A stretch of DNA of 64,000 nt, taken from positions 1 through 64,000 of the forward strand of contig NZ_SELO01000024.1 of the NCBI RefSeq assembly GCF_004146235.1. The letters are read 5' to 3'. Position 1 is the stretch's first letter; every line of letters begins with the position of its first letter. Both the position numbers and the translations under genes were made by a program. Below are positions 9,587 through 18,942 of the stretch, in pieces. The notes under the pieces were generated by a model. It was not told where the DNA came from. It saw only the letters and a program-made list of their open reading frames with translations, and searched no databases. Source of the DNA: Tropicimonas sp. IMCC6043. GTDB lineage: Bacteria > Pseudomonadota > Alphaproteobacteria > Rhodobacterales > Rhodobacteraceae.

Positions 9587-9724
9587 CTACAGTTGGCTGC
9601 CGATTGGAAGAAAACCGTAGACGCGGCTCATGAACACGCGCCAGGCGGAGCGCGCAGGCTCCTGTTTGTAGACGACCAGGGTTCCGTCTTCGCGACGAGA
9701 GAGTGATCTCCTTATCCGGCCAGA
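9587..9724 (-). pseudogene. Phospholipase-D/cardiolipin-synthase-like C-terminal remnant
   Basis: A frame closed by TAG (9587-9589) reads REDGTLVVYKQEPARSAW and ends FLPIGSQL. This strongly resembles the extreme C-terminus of ClsC-type phospholipase D proteins (a DG..V.Y..EP...W pattern, then LPIE.QL). Upstream the frame hits a stop at 9725-9727 and no HKD motifs are present. So only about 45 codons remain. It is too short for automatic gene calling; the assignment rests on pattern memory of the family tail. Confidence 0.5.
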
Positions 9725-9906
9725 TCAGACATGCCCCACGCTTGCTGTGCGCGTGACTCTTGCTGGACCAGTTTGCCGTACGCTGGCGGCCAGGGTGTCA
9801 GCTTCGTCATCCAGCCCGTCTGAATAGACCGATCCGCGGTGTGAGATCTTCTCGGGAAGAAGTCTGTAGCGACACCCTCCGGTACAATGGAGCCGGCACT
9901 GGCGCC

Positions 9907-10620
9907 TCAGTCGCTCTGTTCGGTGTCCCGTTCGGCGCGAAGCCGGGCCTGGTTCGCCTTGGCACTCATGAGATGGGTGCTCAGCGCGGCGGCGGCGCGA
10001 TCGCCGTCGCGTGCCTCGATCGCCGCGACAATCTCGTCATGCTCGGCAAGGGTCACGTCGCGCCAGCGCATCTGCTTCGAGGACATAAACCGCGCCCGGA
10101 AGAGCGCCGCGTTGTATTGCCTGTGTGTCTCGGCCAGGGCCGCGTTCGCCGTGCCGTGCACGATCCGGCAGTGGAATTCCATGTCCAGGCGAAAGAATGT
10201 CATCGGCTCTTCTTTCATGGCGATCGCGTTGAGCTGTCGTTGCATTTCCGCTACCTCGCGGATCTGCTCGTCGCTCGCGCGCTGGCAGAACAGCCGCCCG
10301 GAGAGCGCTTCCAATGTGGCCTGAACGTCAAACAGGTCGTCGATATGTGTGGGTGAGGGGTCCGCGACCTGCGGACGACGGTTGGGTGGGATCTCGATCA
10401 ATCGTTCCTGGGTCAGTTGTCGGATGGCCTCGCGAAGCGGGGTGCGCGAGATCTGGAGCCGCTCGGACAGCTCGCGTTCCGACAACGTGCAGCCCGGCGC
10501 GAGTTTCTGCAGCAGGATCAACTCGCGCAAACGTTCGGCGGCGACCTCCGCAAGCGAGACTCTTTCGACGGCCAGGTCTTCTTTCAGATCGGCCAATGCA
10601 GCCTGTCGGGGCTTCGCCAT
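9907..10620 (-). CDS. GntR family regulator, FCD (FadR) subfamily
   Basis: A 237-residue repressor-type protein. The N-terminal winged helix (about 22-85) contains the GntR signature LSERELSERLQISRTPLREA. The C-terminal FCD ligand domain (about 95-220) shows the metal-binding pattern with FRLDMEFHCRIVHGT and a late EHDEIVAAIEARD. FCD regulators sense carboxylic acids such as lactate, pyruvate, citrate or gluconate; the ligand is not readable here. ATG at 10620 is preceded by AGGAG at four bases. No catabolic operon lies beside it, so its targets may be elsewhere. Confidence 0.88.
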   Translation of the reverse strand: MAKPRQAALADLKEDLAVERVSLAEVAAERLRELILLQKLAPGCTLSERELSERLQISRTPLREAIRQLTQERLIEIPPNRRPQVADPSPTHIDDLFDVQATLEALSGRLFCQRASDEQIREVAEMQRQLNAIAMKEEPMTFFRLDMEFHCRIVHGTANAALAETHRQYNAALFRARFMSSKQMRWRDVTLAEHDEIVAAIEARDGDRAAAALSTHLMSAKANQARLRAERDTEQSD

Positions 10621-10881
10621 TGATCTCCTGCCTTTCCCTGCACGCTCACGCGCAACCGGCTCTTGTCCTCAACGTCGGGGCGGTTTCCGGTCCTTCGTCC
10701 CGCATCTCGCCGGTATACCACTTGCACTTGAAAGAAATACTATTTGGAGCGGTTGGTCACCATGTCCACTGCGTGCGCCGTGGCGGCAGGGAACCTTGCG
10801 TGAGGATTGGCGACGCTCTAACTGTTCGCGCAAAGGATCCGGGCGCTCCGCACCGGTGTTCGGGGAAGCGGGGATGGCGCA

Positions 10882-11604
10882 ATGTTCGATCCACAGTCCA
10901 GCCTCATGGGGGGCGTCCTGCCCGGCGACGGTACGGTGGATTTCTACCTGCGCGTCGCCACCATTGTCGATGCGCGGACCGTTCTGCTCGATCTCGGCGC
11001 GGGGCGCGGCGAGTGGTTCGAGGACGACGACGTCCCGTTGCGCCGAAACCTCCGGCTGATGAAGGGGCGCGCCGTCGAGGTGATCGGTGTCGATGTCGAT
11101 CCGGCGGTCCTCGAGAACCGATCGGTGGACCGTGCCGCGGTGATTACCGATGGCGTAATTCCGGTGCCGGACGGTGCGGTTGACGTGATCGTTTGCGACT
11201 ATGTGCTGGAGCATGTCGACGACGTCGCGGGGTTCGCGGCCGAGATCGACCGTGTGCTGAAACCCGGCGGCTGGTTCTGTGCCCGGACACCGTCGAAATG
11301 GCACTATATCGCCATGGCTGGACGGATCATGAGCAATGGCCTCGCCAGCCGTTTGATCCGACGCAGCCAGCCCGATCGGAAACAAGAAGACGTTTTCCCG
11401 ACGGTCTACAAGCTGAACCGGCTCAGGGACGTCGCGGCGGCTTTTCCGAGCTACGAAAGTCGCTCCTTCGTGTTCCGGACCCGCCCCAGCTATTTCTTCG
11501 GCAATCGGGCGCTGTTCTGGGCATTCGACTTCCTGCACCGGGTGATGCCGGCTGCCTTTTCTGGTAACCTCTTCGTCTTCTTGAAGAAATCCGGCAGCGG
11601 CTAG
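10882..11604 (+). CDS. SAM-dependent methyltransferase (class I)
   Basis: A 240-residue methyltransferase. Motif I is LLDLGAGRGEW near residues 36-46, followed by an acidic residue in IGVDVDPAV, the DVIVCDYVLEHVDD block and EIDRVLKPGGWFCART, all in the order of Methyltransf_11/25 proteins. The C-terminal half (SRSFVFRTRPSYFFGN) is not recognised and probably sets the acceptor. Similar proteins methylate small metabolites, quinones or glycan precursors; nothing nearby decides among them. It stands alone between the GntR gene and a long spacer. Confidence 0.75.
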   Translation: MFDPQSSLMGGVLPGDGTVDFYLRVATIVDARTVLLDLGAGRGEWFEDDDVPLRRNLRLMKGRAVEVIGVDVDPAVLENRSVDRAAVITDGVIPVPDGAVDVIVCDYVLEHVDDVAGFAAEIDRVLKPGGWFCARTPSKWHYIAMAGRIMSNGLASRLIRRSQPDRKQEDVFPTVYKLNRLRDVAAAFPSYESRSFVFRTRPSYFFGNRALFWAFDFLHRVMPAAFSGNLFVFLKKSGSG

Positions 11605-12112
11605 CGGCTGTCGGCGCCCGGTCTCGTCTAGGTCGGAGAGTCATCCGGCGAGCGAGACGCGCCCGCATCATCAGTGCGACGATGGCGGATGGATGGATTC
11701 GGAGCCTCTCCGCCAAGGGCCGCTCTCAAAGGAAAGCGGTCCGGATGGTGACGGCCCGTTCGCCGTGGAACTGCACGGCAAAATCTCAAAAAAAATGCGG
11801 AATTTCTTGACGGAGTTGTTTTCGCAAAACAAAGTTGTCTGTGAAGAACAAAGTGATTGTTCTGGAGGGCGAAACAAAGTCGCCGATCGGCTCTTTTTGT
11901 TGCGGGTTCTTCGTTGTGTGTGCGCTGGCCGATAGGAGCCAAATGACCCCCCGGTGACGATCTTTCCCGCCGCCGGACAAGGCCATTTCGGTCGTTCGGA
12001 AAAGGCCCGTGCGCGAGGGACGCCGCGGGTAGCTCCACTCACGGGGGAAAGGAAGCGGGCGGCCCGACGGGTCGTCTGCTCTTCCCGTGCGAGGCCGCGC
12101 GCCGTGTTGCGT
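11605..12112. other. Spacer between convergent genes with a cluster of palindromes
   Basis: No gene is supported in this 508-base spacer. Its middle (11780-11900) is clearly more AT-rich than everything around it and holds the palindromes and direct repeats listed separately. Two short frames (11693-11935 on + and 11786-11986 on -) cross it but have no ribosome sites or family similarity. Confidence 0.5.
11816..11884. promoter_or_regulatory. Three inverted repeats and three AACAAAGT direct repeats
   Basis: TTGTTTT-cgc-AAAACAA (11816-11832), AGAACAA-agtga-TTGTTCT (11845-11863) and GGCGA-aacaaag-TCGCC (11868-11884) follow each other, all with perfect arms. The octamer AACAAAGT occurs at 11828, 11847 and 11873. 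A TTGACG hexamer lies just before (11807-11812) and a T-rich CTCTTTTTGTT just after (11891-11901). This could be an operator array or a small structured RNA with its own terminator. Neither is proved. Confidence 0.45.
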
Positions 12113-14938
12113 TCAGGCGTAATCCGTCACCGGCGGGCAGGTGCAGACGAGGTTGCGGTCGCCATAGGCGTTGTCGACCCGGCCGACAGGTGGCCAGTAT
12201 TTGTCGACCCGGAAGCTGCCCGGCGGGAAGCACCCCTGTTCGCGGGGATATTTCCGCTCCCAGTCCGCGACCAGATCTTCGACCGTGTGCGGTGCGTATC
12301 GCAGCGGGCTGTCCTCATAGGCGATCTCGCCGGCTTCGACCGCGGCGATCTCGGAGCGGATCGACAGCATCGCGTCGATGAACCGGTCTAGCTCGGCCTT
12401 GGTTTCCGATTCCGTGGGTTCGACCATCAGCGTACCCGCGACCGGCCAGGACATCGTCGGCGCATGGAAGCCCGAATCCATCAGACGTTTGGCGATGTCG
12501 TCGACATGGACGCCGGACTCGGCAAAGGGCCGGGTGTCGAGGATGCATTCATGGGCGACCCGGCCGTGCCGTCCCTTGAACAGCACGTCGAAGGCGCCGG
12601 CGAGCCGCGCCGCGATATAGTTGGCCGAGAGGATCGCCACCTTGGTCGCCTGCGTGAGCCCCGCGCCGCCCATAAGCTGCACATAGGCCCAGGAGATCGG
12701 CAGGATCGAGGCCGAGCCGAAGGGGGCGGCCGCGACCGGCCCCGCGCGCCCGCCGGCCACCGGGTCTCCGGGCAGGAAGGGCTCCAGATGCGCCTTGACG
12801 CCGATCGGTCCCATGCCGGGGCCGCCGCCGCCATGCGGAATGCAGAAGGTCTTGTGCAGGTTCAGGTGGCTGACGTCCGAGCCGAGATCGCCGGGCCGCG
12901 ACAGCCCGACCATCGCGTTGAGATTGGCGCCGTCGAGATAGACCTGGCCTCCATGCCCGTGGGTGATCGCGCAGACCTCGCGCACCGTCTCCTCGAAGAC
13001 GCCGTGGGTCGAGGGGTAGGTGATCATGCAGGCGGAAAGCCGGTCCCCCGCGGCTGCGGCCTTCTCGCGGAAATCGGCGAGGTCGATATCGCCGTTGGCG
13101 GCCGATTTCACCACCACGACCTTCATCCCCGCCATTACCGCCGAGGCGGGGTTGGTACCATGGGCGGAGGTCGGGATCAGGCAGATGTCGCGGTCCTCGC
13201 CGCGCGCCCGGTGCCAGGCCGCGATGGTCAGCAGGCCCGCATATTCGCCCTGGGCGCCGGAATTGGGCTGCATCGACATCGCGTCATAGCCGGTGATCTC
13301 GCAAAGCTTGGCCGAGAGATCGACCAGCATTTCGGCATAACCTTCGGCCTGGTCCGCCGGCACGAAGGGATGCAGCGTGCCAAATTCCGGCCAGGTGACG
13401 GGCATCATCTCGACCGCGGCGTTGAGCTTCATCGTGCAAGAGCCCAGCGGGATCATCGCCCGGTCGAGCGCGAGGTCGCGGTCGGCGAGGCGGCGCATGT
13501 AGCGCATCATCTCCGCCTCGGCGCGGTTGAGATGGAAGATCGGGTGGGTCAGGTAGTCGCTTGTCCGGAGCAGGGCCTCCGGCAGGGCGGTCGTCGTCGG
13601 TGTGCCAAAACTCTTGGCGATGCCGAAGGCGCGCCAGACCCGTTCGATCGTGTCGGCGTTGCAAGTCTCGTCCACCGAGATGCCGATCCGCGTCTCGCCG
13701 AACTTGCGCAGGTTGATCCCCTCGGCGCGCGCCGAGCGCAGGATCGCGCCTTGCAGCGGGCCGACATCGACCGTGATCGTGTCGAAGAAATTCTCGGGGT
13801 CGACCTTGAAGCCGGCCTCGCGGAGCCCCTCGGCGAGTCGGACGGCGTGGACATGGATCCGTTCGGCGATCGCCCGGAGCCCGCGCGGTCCATGGAACAC
13901 GGCGTAGAAGCTCGCCATCACCGCCAGCAGAGCTTGCGCCGTGCAGACATTCGACGTCGCCTTCTCGCGGCGGATATGCTGCTCGCGGGTTGCCAGGCTG
14001 AGCCGGTAGGCCTTGTTGCCGCGTGCATCCACGGAGACGCCGACGATGCGGCCCGGCATGGCGCGCTTGTAGGTGTCGTGGCAGGCCATATAAGCGGCAT
14101 GCGGGCCGCCATAGCCCATCGGGACGCCGAAGCGCTGTGCCGAGCCCACGGCGATGTCCGCCCCCATCGCGCCCGGCTCCTTGAGCAGCAGCAGCGCCAT
14201 GAGGTCTGCGGCGACGATTCCGATGGCCTTCTCGGCGTGGAGCGCCTCCATTTCGGGCGTGAAATCCCGCAGCTTGCCGTCGGTGCCTGGATACTGGAAG
14301 AGCGCGCCGAAGACGGCGGCAGCGTCCAAGTCGTCCGCCGGCCCCACGACGACATCGATTCCGAGCGGCCTCGCGCGGGTCTCGACCACGGCGATGGTCT
14401 GCGGATGGCAGTTATGGTCGACGAAGAACGCCGTCGCCTTTGATTTCGAAGACCGCCGCGCCATCGTCATCGCCTCGGCCGCCGCGGTGGCCTCGTCAAG
14501 GAGCGAGGCATTGGCGATTTCGAGCCCTGTCAGGTCCGCGATCATGGTCTGGAAGTTCAGCAGCGCCTCGAGCCTGCCCTGCGCGATCTCGGGCTGGTAA
14601 GGCGTATAGGCGGTGTACCAGGCCGGGTTTTCGAGGATATTGCGCTGGATCGCGGGCGGTGTGACGGTGCCGTAATAGCCCTGGCCGATGAGCGAGTGCA
14701 GGACTTTATTCTTCCGCGCAACGGCGCGCATCTTCACCAGCAATTCGCCCTCGGGCAGCGGGCTCCAGTCGAGCGGCTGGGCCTGGCGGAGGTCCGCCGG
14801 CACCGTTTGTTCGATCAGCGCATCGAGGCTGTCGACGCCGATTGCCGCGAGCATCGCTTCCATCTCCTCGGGGGAGGGGCCGATATGTCGGCGATTGGCG
14901 AAGTCATAGGGATCGTATTCGGTCGGTTGGAAGGGCAC
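12113..14938 (-). CDS. gcvP: Glycine dehydrogenase (P protein)
   Basis: The PLP-dependent decarboxylating subunit of the glycine cleavage system, fused N and C halves, 941 residues as usual for proteobacteria. The N-terminus [18 protein letters not shown] and the PLP lysine in SHLNLHK (Lys696), followed by the glycine-rich loop GGGGPGMGP, are diagnostic. It takes glycine, releases CO2 and passes the aminomethyl group to lipoyl-GcvH. I choose GTG at 14938 because GGGAG lies seven bases before it and homology begins there; the ATG at 14968 has no ribosome site. It is the last gene of gcvT-gcvH-gcvP and is controlled by the riboswitch at 16634-16790. Confidence 0.96.
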   Translation of the reverse strand: MPFQPTEYDPYDFANRRHIGPSPEEMEAMLAAIGVDSLDALIEQTVPADLRQAQPLDWSPLPEGELLVKMRAVARKNKVLHSLIGQGYYGTVTPPAIQRNILENPAWYTAYTPYQPEIAQGRLEALLNFQTMIADLTGLEIANASLLDEATAAAEAMTMARRSSKSKATAFFVDHNCHPQTIAVVETRARPLGIDVVVGPADDLDAAAVFGALFQYPGTDGKLRDFTPEMEALHAEKAIGIVAADLMALLLLKEPGAMGADIAVGSAQRFGVPMGYGGPHAAYMACHDTYKRAMPGRIVGVSVDARGNKAYRLSLATREQHIRREKATSNVCTAQALLAVMASFYAVFHGPRGLRAIAERIHVHAVRLAEGLREAGFKVDPENFFDTITVDVGPLQGAILRSARAEGINLRKFGETRIGISVDETCNADTIERVWRAFGIAKSFGTPTTTALPEALLRTSDYLTHPIFHLNRAEAEMMRYMRRLADRDLALDRAMIPLGSCTMKLNAAVEMMPVTWPEFGTLHPFVPADQAEGYAEMLVDLSAKLCEITGYDAMSMQPNSGAQGEYAGLLTIAAWHRARGEDRDICLIPTSAHGTNPASAVMAGMKVVVVKSAANGDIDLADFREKAAAAGDRLSACMITYPSTHGVFEETVREVCAITHGHGGQVYLDGANLNAMVGLSRPGDLGSDVSHLNLHKTFCIPHGGGGPGMGPIGVKAHLEPFLPGDPVAGGRAGPVAAAPFGSASILPISWAYVQLMGGAGLTQATKVAILSANYIAARLAGAFDVLFKGRHGRVAHECILDTRPFAESGVHVDDIAKRLMDSGFHAPTMSWPVAGTLMVEPTESETKAELDRFIDAMLSIRSEIAAVEAGEIAYEDSPLRYAPHTVEDLVADWERKYPREQGCFPPGSFRVDKYWPPVGRVDNAYGDRNLVCTCPPVTDYA

Positions 14939-15049
14939 GGTTTGTCTCCCGGACTTCAGGTGGCTCATGCAGGGAAGGATGGAAATGCAACCGCCGCGCG
15001 TTGGGCGCGGCGGCGGGATGGCCCGGCGGACCGCCGGGCGCTGACTCGC

Positions 15050-15412
15050 TCAGGCAATCAGGTCCTTGTAGGCCGTCTCGTCCATGTATTCGTCGAGCTG
15101 GCTCTCGTCGTCGATCTTCACCTTGAAGAACCAGGCCGCGCCTTCGGCGTCCTCGTTGACCTTGCCGGGCACGTCGATGATCCCCTCGTTGATCTCGACG
15201 ATCTCGCCGTCGAGCGGGGCGACGATGTCGGAGGCGGCCTTGACGGATTCGATCACCACGACCTCGTCCCCCTTTGACACCTGGGTTCCGACCTCCGGCA
15301 ATTCCACGAAGACGATATCGCCCAGCTGCTCCTGGGCATGGTCGGTGATGCCCACGGTGACGATGTCGCCGTCCAGGCTCAACCACTCGTGGTCTTCGGT
15401 GAATTTGATCAT
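15050..15412 (-). CDS. gcvH: Glycine cleavage system H protein
   Basis: The 120-residue lipoyl carrier of the glycine cleavage system. The lipoylated lysine is Lys58 in [10 protein letters not shown]. It shuttles the aminomethyl group from GcvP to GcvT and is reoxidised by dihydrolipoamide dehydrogenase, which is not in this window. The ATG at 15412 is preceded by GGAG at eight bases; an in-frame TTG two codons upstream sits too close to that site. It lies 12 bases behind gcvT and about 110 bases before gcvP. Confidence 0.96.
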   Translation of the reverse strand: MIKFTEDHEWLSLDGDIVTVGITDHAQEQLGDIVFVELPEVGTQVSKGDEVVVIESVKAASDIVAPLDGEIVEINEGIIDVPGKVNEDAEGAAWFFKVKIDDESQLDEYMDETAYKDLIA

Positions 15413-15424
15413 CGGCAAAGCTCC

Positions 15425-16555
15425 TCAGCGCTTGTATGTGGCAGGACGGAAGGGAAGGCGGACGATCTCGGCGGGCTGTCGCTTGCCGCGTACCTCGCCC
15501 CAGATCCGCGTGCCGGGATGGGCGAGGCGGGCGGGAACGTAGCCCATCGAGATCGGATGGTCGACGGAAGGGCCGAAGGCGCCCGACGTGATGGTCCCGA
15601 CAGGCGTGTCGTCCGCTTCGTTCTCGAAGAGCTGGACGCCCTCGCGCATCGGGCCGCGGCCGTCGGGGCGGATCCCGACCCGGCGCTTGTCCGCGTCGTC
15701 GGCCGCATCCGCAAGTTTCCGCAGAATGACGGAATCGCCCGGGAACTTCCCTTCGCGGTCGCCGCCCTTCCGGCGCGCCTTCTGGATCGCCCAGCCGAGA
15801 TCGGCCTGAACCGGATCGGTCGACGCGTCGATGTCATTGCCGTAGAGGCACAATCCGGCTTCGAGTCGGAGCGAATCTCGTGCGCCGAGGCCGATCGGTT
15901 CGACCTCCGGCATTTCGAGCAGGGCGCGGGCGAAATCTTCCGCCCGGTCGCAGGCCACGGAAATCTCGAAGCCGTCCTCGCCGGTATAGCCGGACCGTGA
16001 GACCCAGAGGTTTCCGAAATCACTGGGAAAGACGGTCGATTCCATGAAGGCCATCGACTCAACCGGCACGATCCGCGACAGGGCGGTCTCCGCGGCCGGT
16101 CCCTGAAGCGCGAGGAGCGCGCGGTCGGTGATCTCGATTACGGTTGTGGCGCCGAGATGCCGGCGCAGATGCGCGATGTCGGCCGCCTTGCATGCTGCGT
16201 TCACGACAAGGAAGAGGTCGCCGTCGGCCCGCCGCGCCACCATGAGATCGTCCAGTATCCCGCCATCTTCATTGGTGAAGAAGGCATAGCGCTGGCGCCG
16301 GTCGCCGAGGCCGCAGATCGACTGCGGAACCAGCCGCTCGAGGTCGAGCGCGGCATTGTCGCCTTCGAGGAGAAGCTGGCCCATGTGGCTCACGTCGAAA
16401 AGGCCCGCCGCGGTGCGGGTGTGGAGGTGCTCCTTCATGACCCCCGTGGGGTATTGCACCGGCATCTCGTAGCCGGCGAAGGGCACCATCCGCGCGCCCA
16501 GCTCGAGGTGCAGTGCGTGGAGCGGGGTTTTTTCCAGGTTCTCGCCCAAGGGCAT
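15425..16555 (-). CDS. gcvT: Aminomethyltransferase (T protein)
   Basis: The tetrahydrofolate-dependent subunit of the glycine cleavage system, about 376 residues. It shows KTPLHALHLELGARMVPFAG at the N-terminus, the DVSHMGQ motif and a C-terminal barrel domain (GTITSGAFGPS). It releases ammonia and makes 5,10-methylene-THF from aminomethyl-lipoyl-GcvH. Two starts compete: ATG at 16555 touches the GGAGGG site directly, while the in-frame TTG at 16549 has GGAGG at a normal seven-base distance, so the true start may be TTG. First gene of the operon, directly behind the tandem glycine riboswitch. Confidence 0.95.
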   Translation of the reverse strand: MPLGENLEKTPLHALHLELGARMVPFAGYEMPVQYPTGVMKEHLHTRTAAGLFDVSHMGQLLLEGDNAALDLERLVPQSICGLGDRRQRYAFFTNEDGGILDDLMVARRADGDLFLVVNAACKAADIAHLRRHLGATTVIEITDRALLALQGPAAETALSRIVPVESMAFMESTVFPSDFGNLWVSRSGYTGEDGFEISVACDRAEDFARALLEMPEVEPIGLGARDSLRLEAGLCLYGNDIDASTDPVQADLGWAIQKARRKGGDREGKFPGDSVILRKLADAADDADKRRVGIRPDGRGPMREGVQLFENEADDTPVGTITSGAFGPSVDHPISMGYVPARLAHPGTRIWGEVRGKRQPAEIVRLPFRPATYKR

Positions 16556-16633
16556 CCCTCCGTCGTCTCGCTTCCGGCCGTCAGGCAAACCGAACGGCAC
16601 CGTTTCCGGGGCCCCAATACGGCCCACCCGATG

Positions 16634-16790
16634 CCCCCTCTGTCCTTTCGCCTGAGATCGTTATCCCTTCGGCGGGGGCGATCGCCCCTCTCTCCAGAGT
16701 TCCGTTCACCCGTGCGGTCCTTCGGCCTGAGAGTTTACCGGGGCGGTTGCTCCTTCGGCATCGGTCCCTAGGGACCGAATTCTCCCGACG
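16634..16790 (-). ncRNA. Tandem glycine riboswitch
   Basis: Read on the minus strand, two consecutive glycine aptamers are visible. The first runs from CGGGAGA (about 16790) through GCCGAAGGAGCAA and AAACTCTCAGGCCGAAGGAC. The second runs from GGAGAGAGG through GCCGAAGGGATAA and ATCTCAGGCGAAAGGACAGAGG (ending about 16636). These match the conserved CCGAAGG and CTCAGGC..AAGGAC cores of both units. It sits 80 bases before gcvT. Known members switch gcv expression on with glycine, which fits the operon here. The expression platform was not resolved; no clear terminator follows. Confidence 0.93.
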
Positions 16791-16869
16791 CGGGATGATT
16801 TCGGGATAGCGAATGATCGCGGCGCCGACAAGCCTTGCCTTCCTCTGCCCGAACCGTCATTTCGGCACC

Positions 16870-17463
16870 ATGCAGCATCGGCAGGTCTTCGGCTACGGCT
16901 CGCTGGTCAACCGGGCCACCCACACTTACGCGAACGCACGCCCGGCGCGGCTGGAGGGCTGGCGCCGCGTCTGGGTCCACACCCACCTGCGCCCGCTCGC
17001 CTATCTGTCCGTGGAGCGCAGCGACGCCGAGATCGACGGGCTCGTGGCCGAGGTTCCTGACGCGGACTGGGGGGCACTCGATTCGCGCGAGCGGGCCTAT
17101 GACCGGCACCCTGTCCGGGCACTGCTCAGCGCCTGCGGCTCGCCGGCAGAGGCCGTGGTCTACGCCGTGCCCGCCGGCCACGCAGCGCCGCCGGATGTCA
17201 CGCATCCGGTGCTTCTGAGTTACATCGACACGGTGGTCCTGGGGTTCCTCGACGTGTTTGGAGAGATCGGGGCGGAACGGTTCTTCGCCACGACGGCGGG
17301 TTGGACGACACCGGTACTGAATGATCGCGCCGCGCCGCGCTATGCGCGACACCAGCCGCTCTCGCCGAGGCAGCGTGACCTTGTCGACAGCCACCTCGCG
17401 GCGCTGTCGGTGCGGCTCGTCGACGGTGGTGAGCCGCCGGTACAGCCGTCCCGGTCCGCGTAA
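16870..17463 (+). CDS. Gamma-glutamylcyclotransferase family protein
   Basis: A small enzyme with the GGCT-fold signature VFGYGSLVNR at its N-terminus and PARLEGWRRVW a few residues on, the usual second block. Family members release 5-oxoproline from gamma-glutamyl peptides, for example in glutathione turnover; several bacterial ones remain uncharacterised. An upstream ATG at 16813 adds 19 residues without family pattern and almost touches the riboswitch, so I start at 16870 (197 residues); neither has a good ribosome site. It diverges from the gcv operon, and its promoter must overlap the riboswitch leader. Confidence 0.75.
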   Translation: MQHRQVFGYGSLVNRATHTYANARPARLEGWRRVWVHTHLRPLAYLSVERSDAEIDGLVAEVPDADWGALDSRERAYDRHPVRALLSACGSPAEAVVYAVPAGHAAPPDVTHPVLLSYIDTVVLGFLDVFGEIGAERFFATTAGWTTPVLNDRAAPRYARHQPLSPRQRDLVDSHLAALSVRLVDGGEPPVQPSRSA

Positions 17464-17470
17464 AACCCGT

Positions 17471-17794
17471 TCAGTAGGCAGTCGGGCAGGCGTATTCCTC
17501 GTATACCCAACCGGCCGGACCGTCGAGAGTCTGGTCTTGCGGGCCATCGAGCACAATGACCTGCCGCCAGCCCTTGATCGCATACGGCTCAAGCGTCAGC
17601 ATGAAACTATCGGGGCCCAGCTTCGCGAGCATCGCGCAACGGGTCGATCCGCAGTTCCGCAATGCCAGGAAATTGTCGCCCTGCGGGTTCAGTCGGCAGG
17701 TGACAAGTATCTCGCCGCTATAGGCCCGCGCGGTAAGCGTGGACGCGGCGAGCAGGAGGGCCGCGGAGAGGGCGGTGGTCGTGGTCCGGAACAT
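17471..17794 (-). CDS. Secreted SH3-like hypothetical protein
   Basis: A 107-residue exported protein. Residues 1-24 are a signal peptide (MFRTTTTALSAALLLAAS, cleavage near ARA-YS). The mature part (ILVTCRLNPQGDNFLALRNC, then MLAKLGPDSFML and GWVYEEYAC) follows the pattern of a bacterial SH3 domain, with four cysteines that could form two disulfides in the periplasm. Bacterial SH3 domains often bind cell wall or other proteins. The function is unknown. It is convergent with the gamma-glutamylcyclotransferase gene, seven bases away. Confidence 0.65.
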   Translation of the reverse strand: MFRTTTTALSAALLLAASTLTARAYSGEILVTCRLNPQGDNFLALRNCGSTRCAMLAKLGPDSFMLTLEPYAIKGWRQVIVLDGPQDQTLDGPAGWVYEEYACPTAY

Positions 17795-17922
17795 GGCGGG
17801 GTCCCTTTGGGTCGTGATGGTCGGCAGAGGGTTCCCAGATGCACGGAGGGTCAACCCGGCGAATGGGCGCGCTCCCCGCACGGGCTGCCGCCAGTTGCCG
17901 ACCGCAGAGCCCGGTCGCGCGG

Positions 17923-18942
17923 TCAGTTGCCGCAGATTCCCTGGAGGGCCACCCAGTCGCCATCCTCCAGCACCGGCTTGCGCGCGCCGCCGCCACGCAT
18001 CGGGTCGGCCTCGATCAGCGGCAGCGTCGCCTCTCCGGTGACGTCGAGCGCATAGGCATAGGGGGTGGAACTCACCCCGGCGGCGGCGAAGCGCGCGAGC
18101 AGCCTGTCTTCGGCGACGGGCGTGGGCGCCGCGGTGGTGAGTGTCTCGGCATGTTTCTTCAGCACGTCCTCTGGCAGGTGTCCGGTGGTCAGAAGGCGCA
18201 GCGTGGCGATCGGCCCTGCGGCCTCGAGCACCGGGCGGAGCGGGTCGATACTCTCCTGGCGCGTCGCTTCGGCAAGGATGTATCCCGCCGCGACATCTGG
18301 CGATTCATGGTCCTCGACCAGGCTGCGGTTGAGCAGCATGATGCCACCGGGCAGGAGGATCGTGTTCGAGACTCCTTCCGGCACGACCAGCAACCCGCCC
18401 TTGTCCGGCGCGAGCAGACGGGCGTGGAGCCGAGCCAGCGCCTGATCGCCGCGGGCGCTGCGGCAGGGGCTGCCGGTGACCCGGCCGATGGCCTGGAAGA
18501 GCGCGGTGCCGATTTCCGCTCGGGTCGGATCGGGTACCACGGCGAGGGTGTGCCGCATGAGGGCGCCAGGTAGCCAGAGCGCTGCGGCAGCGAGCGCAAC
18601 CGCGACCGTTCCGCCGACAAGCAGGAGGCGGAGCCGGCCGCGGCGGGGCCGTGACTTCAGGATCGCGCCGCGCACGGTCTCGATCGCCTCTATCATCGTC
18701 GCGTCGTCGATCTCGAGCGTCTCGCTGCCATCTGCCGACGGCGTGTAGAGCGCCGGCCGCTCGCCGCGATTGATCCGCACGACGGCGGCGAGAGACCAGT
18801 GGCTCAACGCGCGGCCATTGCGGTCCGAGATTACCAGCGAAGCGTCGCCGAAGGAGACGATGACGTCCTGGCGCTGTGCATCCGGGTCCGGACGCCAGAT
18901 GCCGGGGCTTTCCAGCCGGCTGTATTTTGTGAGCGCTGTCAT
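17923..18942 (-). CDS. Membrane protein with degenerate M48-like domain
   Basis: A 339-residue protein. Residues 1-100 are a cytoplasmic domain (DVIVSFGDASLVISDRNGRA) that looks like a DNA- or ligand-independent beta domain, not recognised. One membrane helix spans about 104-127. The C-terminal part contains NTILLPGGIMLLNRSLV and then AAGYILAEATRQ, which parallels the M48 peptidase pattern NAFALPGG...LAHEIAH, but the two zinc histidines are replaced (A224-E-A-T-R228). So it looks like a dead M48-like domain; this is inference from pattern. The ATG at 18942 follows GGAG; the open frame extends 89 codons further upstream without sense. Confidence 0.65.
   Translation of the reverse strand: MTALTKYSRLESPGIWRPDPDAQRQDVIVSFGDASLVISDRNGRALSHWSLAAVVRINRGERPALYTPSADGSETLEIDDATMIEAIETVRGAILKSRPRRGRLRLLLVGGTVAVALAAAALWLPGALMRHTLAVVPDPTRAEIGTALFQAIGRVTGSPCRSARGDQALARLHARLLAPDKGGLLVVPEGVSNTILLPGGIMLLNRSLVEDHESPDVAAGYILAEATRQESIDPLRPVLEAAGPIATLRLLTTGHLPEDVLKKHAETLTTAAPTPVAEDRLLARFAAAGVSSTPYAYALDVTGEATLPLIEADPMRGGGARKPVLEDGDWVALQGICGN

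Noticed and set aside
12464-14443. A 659-codon + strand frame inside gcvP
   Set aside because: Antisense to a complete, well-conserved gcvP; no independent motif.
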